In this document: positions 5,792 to 10,450 of the stretch, in pieces
Layout of the letters: the number at the start of each line of letters is the position of its first letter
How positions within the stretch are numbered: the stretch's first letter is position 1
From: Minisyncoccota bacterium
GTDB taxonomy: Bacteria > Patescibacteriota > Minisyncoccia > Minisyncoccales > UBA5738
Direction: 5' to 3'
Length of the DNA: 10,450 bases
Assembly: GCA_025453415.1 (NCBI GenBank)
Contig: JALOQL010000034.1
Coordinates: forward strand, 1 to 10,450
Translations under genes and position numbers: made by a program
Notes under the pieces: generated by a model
What the model saw: the letters and a program-made list of their open reading frames with translations, nothing else
What the model was told of the DNA's origin: nothing
The model's database searches: none

Positions 5792-7441
5792 CTACGATTT
5801 TTGATAATGGCGGGCGACTAAGCCGATGACTGCCAGGGCCGCGGCCAGCGCCAATAATATTGCCACGGCCACGGAAAATTGGAAGCTCATTTTGAGCTCC
5901 CCGACCGTGGGCGGTAATGGTTCGGCCAAGGCTGCGGTCACCGCCTCGATATTGTCGCCATTATTCTCGAAGATCAACGGCAGCGAACGGGCCTCAACCT
6001 CCCCAAGGCTGTTGATCCGCGCCGCATAAACCGCGTGTTGGCCGTCGACCAAAGGATAATCCAGATCATAGGACCATCGGCCGTCCCCGGCGGCCCTTGT
6101 CTTGACCACGATCGGCACCGAATAAATATATAAAGTGACATATGACCGCGCCAGAGCGGTTCCCTCCAGGCGGATCCGACGAGCCGCCCCCTCCCCGACA
6201 AAAGATACCGTCGTAACCCGGTAAAAATCGGCCATTCGGGGCGCGGCCGGGCGCGGGTCGACGGGACCGGCGGGTGCGATTTCATCGGGTTCGAACGGAT
6301 CCAACCGATTGGTTATTTCATCGCCATCAAGCAAGCCGTCGCCATCGGTGTCAGGGTTGAAAGGATCGGTACCGCCCTTCAGTTCCGATACGTCGTTAAC
6401 ACCGTCGCCATCGGAATCGGCGCTCATCGCGCCCTGCAACGACACGATCTCTTTTTGCAGGCCCTCAACATCACCCCCAAGCTCCTCCAGCTTCTTTTTG
6501 GCCGCCCGCTTGCCTTCCTCGCCGGAGATCACCGACAGGATCGCGGTATTGAGCGATTCAATGTCGCGGTTTTTTTGATTAATGCTTTCGTTGGTGCTTT
6601 TAATTTCCGCATCGAGCGCGTCTTTTTGTTTTTTCAGTTCGGCCAGTTCGGCCAGTTCATCATTCCTCAATAGCGGCAAAACATTGTTGCCCTCCTTTGA
6701 AATACGGGCTTCGCCCAACCTTATTCTGTCGGCGGTCTGTTCACGCGCACTAATCTTTTCTTCGGCCGCGGCATCAAGCTGGCCGATCGCCCGCGACGTA
6801 TCGGCGAAACGCGCGACATTCTCCCCCTCCGCTTGCAACCCGCCCAGGATTTGCGCGATCGAATCCGCGACCGATTTGGTTTTAGCGGCGATCTCGGCGT
6901 TAACTAAATCGATTTTATAATTGCTCTGGGCAATTTTTTCGTCCAACTCGGCAACACCGGCTGATTTTCCCGATAAAACGCTTACTGTCAGCAAGGATTC
7001 GGCGGTCTTGCGCACGTCGTCGCCCCGGCGCGCCTGCGCCCAGATGCGGTAAATGCCATTGGGAAGCAAATTGCCCGACAGATCAAGATCGTACTCCCAG
7101 CTGCCACCAACAGCCACGCCCTGCCCGATATATCGCGAACCGGCCAGCGCGCCGCCGCGGGCATAGAACAATACCGCGTCCGCGCCGGCAAGCTTGAGTT
7201 TTATTTTCACAACCATGCCGGTTTTTTCGATCGTGGGCCGCAAACGCGAAATGTCCGCCGGCATCCGGTCGGCCGCAACGTCCGTGGCCGGCGCCGGCGC
7301 CAGTGCCGCGGTCAGCCCGTTCAAGCCAAATCCCAAAAATAGCCCGGCCGCGCGGACAACCAAAAATATCCCGCAAACAACCAGCGGGATCAGTACCAAA
7401 AGAAATATTTGCCTTGCCGAAGACATTCCGTTTTTTTTCAT
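5792..7441 (-). CDS. Membrane-anchored Ig-like/coiled-coil/TSP3 surface protein
   Basis: 549 aa, intact paralog of the interrupted 4869-1723 protein. Order: basic start and long hydrophobic segment (about 11-45); Ig-like domain (about 65-155, with LLPNGIYRIWAQ against SLPNGDYRVYGQ in the paralog); coiled coil (about 160-338, rich in Glu, Lys and Ala); thrombospondin type 3 calcium motifs at 342-375 (DSDGDGVNDVSE, DTDGDGLLDGDE); a second Ig-like domain (about 403-490); a C-terminal membrane helix (about 520-543) and a short basic tail (ARHYQKS). It lacks the acidic and repeat-rich half of the paralog. It probably sits in the membrane with most of the chain outside, binds calcium and acts structurally or in contact; this is inferred from domains. 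The ATG at 7441 is taken for its Lys-Lys; Met6 (7426) is an alternative. It ends in TAG and is divergent from the protease gene by 39 bases. Confidence 0.87.
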   Translation of the reverse strand: MKKNGMSSARQIFLLVLIPLVVCGIFLVVRAAGLFLGFGLNGLTAALAPAPATDVAADRMPADISRLRPTIEKTGMVVKIKLKLAGADAVLFYARGGALAGSRYIGQGVAVGGSWEYDLDLSGNLLPNGIYRIWAQARRGDDVRKTAESLLTVSVLSGKSAGVAELDEKIAQSNYKIDLVNAEIAAKTKSVADSIAQILGGLQAEGENVARFADTSRAIGQLDAAAEEKISAREQTADRIRLGEARISKEGNNVLPLLRNDELAELAELKKQKDALDAEIKSTNESINQKNRDIESLNTAILSVISGEEGKRAAKKKLEELGGDVEGLQKEIVSLQGAMSADSDGDGVNDVSELKGGTDPFNPDTDGDGLLDGDEITNRLDPFEPDEIAPAGPVDPRPAAPRMADFYRVTTVSFVGEGAARRIRLEGTALARSYVTLYIYSVPIVVKTRAAGDGRWSYDLDYPLVDGQHAVYAARINSLGEVEARSLPLIFENNGDNIEAVTAALAEPLPPTVGELKMSFQFSVAVAILLALAAALAVIGLVARHYQKS

Positions 7442-7445
7442 TATA
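7440..7445 (-). promoter_or_regulatory. TATAAT box overlapping the start of the 549-aa surface-protein gene
   Basis: A perfect TATAAT on the minus strand overlaps the first ATG (7441-7439). If it is the real -10 element, transcription starts near 7433 and translation must begin at Met6 (7426) with a very short leader. No good -35 is visible at 16-18 bases. It may be chance, and an upstream start would restore the first ATG. Confidence 0.25.
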
Positions 7446-7473
7446 GACCATTTCGCCTTTTTTTTGATACAAT
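7444..7473 (+). promoter_or_regulatory. Possible promoter of the PrsW-Hsp20 operon
   Basis: TACAAT (7468-7473) is a good -10 box, and TAGACC (7444-7449) is a weak -35 at an 18-base spacing. The -10 ends seven bases before the ATG at 7481, and no Shine-Dalgarno is present, so the mRNA may be leaderless. The element lies in the 39-bp gap shared with the divergent surface-protein gene. Confidence 0.42.
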
Positions 7474-7480
7474 AGTAGTA

Positions 7481-8332
7481 ATGGTCAACGAACTCAATAT
7501 TGGCGCCGCGGCGGCCGCGATCTATTCGCTTTCAGGCACGGTCGGCTCGTTCCTCGTTTATATTCTCGCCGGAGTCGTCCCCTGTCTTTTGTGGCTCTTC
7601 TTTTACGTCGAGCAAGACCGGCACCAGGAACCTAAAAAAGAAATCCTCGCGGTCTTCCTGATCGGGGCGTTGATGACCGTGCCGGCAGTGGCAATGGAAA
7701 TTTTCCTGATCAACGCCATCGGCATGCTGAACCTTCCCGCCACGATCGCGATCATCGCCACCAATATCTTGGCAATCGCTTTCATCGAGGAATTTTCAAA
7801 ATATTTCGCCGTCTGGATAAAGGAGCAGGCCGTAAACCAAAATAAACAGCTGGACGAGCCCGTCGATTTCGTAATCTATATGGTGGTTTCGGCTTTGGGA
7901 TTCGCCGCGGTGGAAAACCTGCTGTTCCTCCTTCCCACGGTGCAGGAACAGATCGTCGGCAATACTTTCCTTTTGCATGCCGATGGCGCGTTCCAGCTCA
8001 TGTCCCTGTCGGTATTCCGGTCGCTGAGCGCCATCCTTCTGCACACTTTGTGCTCGGGCGTCCTCGGTTATTACATGGCCATGACATTCTGCCATCGCGA
8101 AAAGAAAATGCGGCTTCTGGCAACCGGGTTTGTCACCGTGAGCTGCTTGCACGGCCTGTACAATTTCTCTATAATTAAAAGCGAAAGCGACTTCGCGTAC
8201 CTATTCATACCGCTGGCGATAATCTTCACGCTGGCGGTCACGCTTTTCGTCCAGTTTACCCAGCTTGGGCGCACGAAAAGCGTGTGTGATATGCGGCTGT
8301 CGCCCAAGCAAAAATTCAGGACAAAAAATTAA
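7481..8332 (+). CDS. prsW: PrsW family intramembrane protease
   Basis: 283 aa, a multi-pass membrane protein of about eight helices. The PrsW signatures are present in order: PCLLWLFFYVEQDRHQEP (34-51); FIEEFSKYF with the paired Glu103-Glu104; DEPVDFVIYMVV...GFAAVEN (125-146, Glu145); Arg180 and His188 in FRSLSAILLH; His224 in LHGLYNF. PrsW in Bacillus subtilis makes the first cut in the anti-sigma factor RsiW, and the family is thought to be glutamic-type. No sigma or anti-sigma gene is near, so the substrate here is unknown. The single-pass surface proteins next door are candidates by position only. The ATG at 7481 is chosen because 24 extra upstream codons would run into the divergent gene and read as non-membrane sequence. 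It forms an operon with the Hsp20 gene, one base away. Confidence 0.9.
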   Translation: MVNELNIGAAAAAIYSLSGTVGSFLVYILAGVVPCLLWLFFYVEQDRHQEPKKEILAVFLIGALMTVPAVAMEIFLINAIGMLNLPATIAIIATNILAIAFIEEFSKYFAVWIKEQAVNQNKQLDEPVDFVIYMVVSALGFAAVENLLFLLPTVQEQIVGNTFLLHADGAFQLMSLSVFRSLSAILLHTLCSGVLGYYMAMTFCHREKKMRLLATGFVTVSCLHGLYNFSIIKSESDFAYLFIPLAIIFTLAVTLFVQFTQLGRTKSVCDMRLSPKQKFRTKN

Positions 8333-8333
8333 T

Positions 8334-9026
8334 ATGCCTTCATTTTTGGAAAAACTCAGGAAAGGGATGAACGAACAAGCCGCCGGCGCGGCGCCAATCT
8401 CGTCGGCCGCGGCAAACCCGGGAAACGTCCCCGACGACGAGCAAAACGATATTGCCGCCGCGACCTTTGCCGCCTATAAGGTCGGCAAAAAAACCGGCAT
8501 TCCCTCCCTGGACGAGGCCAACAAGACCCGGGCGGTTCCGCAAAAAAGGATGATCACCCAGATCAGCCAACTCGACGAGGAACCGGAAACCGAAGAACCG
8601 GAAAACGCCGATAAACCGGCTAAAAAAACGGCCAAAAAAGCCATGCCAAAAAAAACTACTCAACCGGCGGAAAGTGACTGGCTCAACGGCGAAGGGCAAC
8701 TAGTCGTCGATATGTACCAGACCGAAAACGATCTGGTGATCCAGTCGGCCATCGCCGGCATAAAGGTGGAAGACCTGGACGTGGTCATCGAAGACGATAT
8801 GGTCACCATCAAAGGCGACCGGGCCAATCCCCTGCAGGATAGCGGCGACTATTTCCTCGAGGAATGCTACTGGGGAAATTTCTCGCGCAAGATAATCCTG
8901 CCGGTGGAAGTCGATTCGAGCCGCGCCGATGCCTCGATGAAAGACGGCATCCTGACCATCCGCATTCCCAAGATCGTGCGCGAGAAAAAGAAAAAAGTGC
9001 TTAATATCTTCAATAATTGCGAATAA
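8334..9026 (+). CDS. Hsp20/alpha-crystallin small heat shock protein with a long N-terminal extension
   Basis: 230 aa from the ATG at 8334, one base after the PrsW stop. An AGGA lies about 12 bases upstream, which is weak. The C-terminal alpha-crystallin domain (about 120-214) is typical, from GQLVVDMYQTENDLVIQSAIAG to the hallmark DGILTIRIPK. An IRI motif sits at its end. Family members are usually 140-160 aa; here about 115 residues precede the domain. They form a low-complexity, probably disordered region with an acidic stretch (EEPETEEPENAD) and a Lys/Ala/Pro-rich, histone-tail-like stretch (KPAKKTAKKAMPKK, 95-107). It should act as an ATP-independent holdase in the cytoplasm. Tight linkage to a membrane protease suggests co-regulated envelope protein quality control, an inference. 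A longer frame from 8265 would overlap prsW and is not supported. Confidence 0.93.
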   Translation: MPSFLEKLRKGMNEQAAGAAPISSAAANPGNVPDDEQNDIAAATFAAYKVGKKTGIPSLDEANKTRAVPQKRMITQISQLDEEPETEEPENADKPAKKTAKKAMPKKTTQPAESDWLNGEGQLVVDMYQTENDLVIQSAIAGIKVEDLDVVIEDDMVTIKGDRANPLQDSGDYFLEECYWGNFSRKIILPVEVDSSRADASMKDGILTIRIPKIVREKKKKVLNIFNNCE

Positions 9027-9158
9027 ATTACCCAGGCGCCGCAGAAGTGCGTGGTTTCTGGAATAAATCTTACTGGGAACCCCCGATTTCTCAAACTCTT
9101 GCCCCAGAAGTTACCAACCGCCCCAGAACGGGATTTATATTAATCAATTTTACCTTTT
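9027..9158 (+). other. Gap between the Hsp20 and GH3 genes
   Basis: 132 bases with no convincing gene. A small hairpin CGCA-GAAG-TGCG follows the Hsp20 stop but has no T-tract. A TATATT at 9136-9141 could serve as a -10 box for the GH3 gene, with a weak TTACCA at 9111-9116 (19-base spacing). The base composition begins to shift to AT-rich here. Confidence 0.35.
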
Positions 9159-10346
9159 ATGAAATTTCCAAAAATATTAATTTTATATGGCGTTATTACG
9201 CTCATCTATATCGCAATAACATTGTTGCAGGTTCAGGCAATTAATTTTCAAAAAAAACAAGCGGATGACCAGCGAAAATTGCTCGCTGAAGTTATTTATC
9301 AGCCCGATTTTATCGCTACAAGTAGCACCCCGATTACAAGAGAGGCCGTTTCCGGCAAACCCGCGGCAAGCACCATTTCACCAAAAATAATTTTAGGGCA
9401 AAACTTTGTTACTGGCGTTTACGGATACGATTTTGACGATAGCATGAAAAACTACCTGGAAGTGATCAAGCCGTCCGGCATTGTCATCTACGATAGAAAC
9501 ATCAAAAACGACAATCAGCTCAAAAAGCTGATTTCCGATCTCCAATCGTGGGCTAAGGAAGCTACAGGGCAACCGCTGTTTATCATGATTGACGAAGAGC
9601 CTGGAGGAGCCTCAAGGTTAGGTCTCTTTAAAAACATGTTCGGCGTCATAACCCCCGGATGGGAACAAATGGAAAATGATATTAAAAAAATGGCCGATAT
9701 TGGCATAAATGTCGATCTTGCCCCTATTATGGACTATCCTTTCAACGGCGAATCTTTTATCAAAAAAAGAATACTTAAAAACGACCTGGAAGATTTCGAA
9801 AAATTTAACGACAAATTTGTTGATACTTTAAAAAAAAATTGTGTTTACGCGACATTAAAACATTTTCCGGGATTAGGCGTATTTGCGGATAATCCCCACA
9901 GCAACCATTTGAACGATGACATCGATAATGACACCTTCGATAAATCAGTCTCCCTCTTTAAAAATGGTTTTGATTCGGGCGCGGATTTTATAATGACCAA
10001 TACCGCCGTTTACAAAAATATCGATCCAGACAACCCAGTAATAATCTCCAAAGCTATTGTCACCGACTTATTAAGAAATAAGTTAAACTACAAAGGAATG
10101 GTAATAACCGACGATATATCAAACATGCCTTTCGCCGGAAATCAAAATCTTCCGCAGGCAATTTCAAAAGCGCTGATGGCAGGCCATAATTTAATACTTT
10201 TTTCGCACGAAAATGTTAAGCTTGTGCAAATCTATAAAAACCTGCTCTCGCGAATGGAAGAAAACCCCGAACTAAAAACAGTTATTGAAAATAATTACCG
10301 CGACATAACCAGCTTCAAGCGGGAAAAGCTCATGTGCCATCAATAA
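9159..10346 (+). CDS. Membrane-anchored glycoside hydrolase family 3 protein (NagZ-like, divergent)
   Basis: 395 aa. A membrane helix or uncleaved signal (about 5-25) and a linker are followed by a single GH3 N-terminal-type barrel. Recognisable family motifs: PSGIVIYDRN (105-114), IDEEPGGASRL (144-154, compare IDQEGGRVQRL in NagZ), NVDLAPIMD (184-192), KHFPGLG (234-240) and VITDDIS (315-321), where Asp318 matches the nucleophile. NagZ enzymes remove N-acetylglucosamine from cell-wall muropeptides or chitin oligomers. Here the second His of KHFPGHG is Leu, and the D-S-H catalytic dyad reads D-N-P-H (244-247), so activity or substrate may differ. The mean composition is far more AT-rich than its neighbours: 20 of 60 bases are G or C at 9661-9720, against 33 of 60 at 8701-8760 in the Hsp20 gene. 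This suggests transfer. No Shine-Dalgarno is seen. It ends three bases from the convergent tRNA. Confidence 0.85.
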   Translation: MKFPKILILYGVITLIYIAITLLQVQAINFQKKQADDQRKLLAEVIYQPDFIATSSTPITREAVSGKPAASTISPKIILGQNFVTGVYGYDFDDSMKNYLEVIKPSGIVIYDRNIKNDNQLKKLISDLQSWAKEATGQPLFIMIDEEPGGASRLGLFKNMFGVITPGWEQMENDIKKMADIGINVDLAPIMDYPFNGESFIKKRILKNDLEDFEKFNDKFVDTLKKNCVYATLKHFPGLGVFADNPHSNHLNDDIDNDTFDKSVSLFKNGFDSGADFIMTNTAVYKNIDPDNPVIISKAIVTDLLRNKLNYKGMVITDDISNMPFAGNQNLPQAISKALMAGHNLILFSHENVKLVQIYKNLLSRMEENPELKTVIENNYRDITSFKREKLMCHQ

Positions 10347-10349
10347 TTG

Positions 10350-10431
10350 TGCTGGAGGAGAGATTTGAACTCTCACGGGTTGCCCCACCGGCTCCTAAGG
10401 CCGATGCGTCTGCCAGTTTCGCCACTCCAGC
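10350..10431 (-). tRNA. tRNA-Leu (anticodon UAG)
   Basis: A full cloverleaf is visible on the minus strand. Acceptor arms are GCTGGAG and CTCCAGC (10431-10425 and 10357-10351). The D-stem is GCG/CGC with GG in the loop. The anticodon stem TCGGC/GCCGG has loop CTTAGGA (anticodon TAG). A long variable arm (GGG-CAA-CCC) is typical of leucine tRNA. The T-arm is GAGAG-TTCAAAT-CTCTC. The discriminator base is A (10350), as leucine tRNAs require. The next bases are CAA, so CCA is not encoded and must be added by a nucleotidyltransferase. The tRNA decodes CUA and probably other CUN codons. Its 3' end faces the GH3 gene. Confidence 0.96.
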
Positions 10432-10450
10432 TTGGTCACTGCAATAAACT

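Noticed and set aside
6631..6660. Direct repeat TTCGGCCAG inside the 549-aa gene
   Set aside because: It is two copies of a nine-base unit coding Glu-Leu-Ala in the coiled coil, ordinary for such a region.
7083..7472. 129-codon minus-strand frame starting at an ATG with AAGG four bases upstream
   Set aside because: It has a better ribosome site than the surface-protein start beside it, but it runs out of frame through the signal and Ig-like coding region and gives an Arg/Gly/Cys-rich product with no recognisable features.
9017..9244. 75-codon frame across the Hsp20-GH3 gap
   Set aside because: It overlaps both neighbours, has no ribosome site and shows no conserved-looking sequence; the GH3 frame within it has clear family motifs.

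Overview
The window looks like chromosomal DNA from an uncultivated bacterium, most likely of the Candidate Phyla Radiation (Patescibacteria, Parcubacteria-like). This placement is inferred from the gene types: long coiled-coil surface proteins with Ig-like domains and thrombospondin type 3 calcium repeats, an Hsp20 with a long low-complexity N-terminus, very short intergenic gaps, a tRNA without an encoded CCA end, and mixed Shine-Dalgarno and possibly leaderless starts. No marker gene settles the lineage. The genes read well in the standard code. Stops are mostly TAA, with one TAG.

Layout. Positions 1-195 are non-coding and carry a strong imperfect hairpin (95-132). From 196 to 7441 all genes lie on the minus strand. 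In transcription order they are: a 549-aa surface protein (7441-5792); a 13-bp-stem hairpin; a near-consensus promoter driving a small secreted protein of unknown function (5586-4972); a very large surface protein (4869 down to 1723) split by an in-frame amber codon at 2119-2121; and a membrane sensor histidine kinase (1650-196). From 7481 the plus strand carries a PrsW-type intramembrane protease and, one base later, an Hsp20 family protein. These are followed by a clearly more AT-rich gene for a membrane-anchored glycoside hydrolase family 3 protein (9159-10346). A tRNA-Leu(UAG) gene lies convergent on the minus strand (10350-10431).

How the genes may work together. The theme is the cell envelope. 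Two paralogous proteins share one architecture: N-terminal membrane segment or signal, Ig-like domain, long coiled coil, TSP3 calcium motifs, second Ig-like domain, C-terminal membrane segment. They flank a secreted protein and lie next to an envelope-sensing kinase. The PrsW protease is divergent from one of them across only 39 bp and is coupled to a chaperone, which suggests membrane-protein quality control or regulated proteolysis.

The most notable points are the amber codon that would separate the larger surface protein from its membrane anchor, an A-B-A 57-bp repeat in the same gene, a structured leader that can hide the ribosome binding site of the small secreted protein, and the compositional break at the GH3 gene beside a tRNA 3' end. 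I did not find a clearly recognisable new defence or mobile system.
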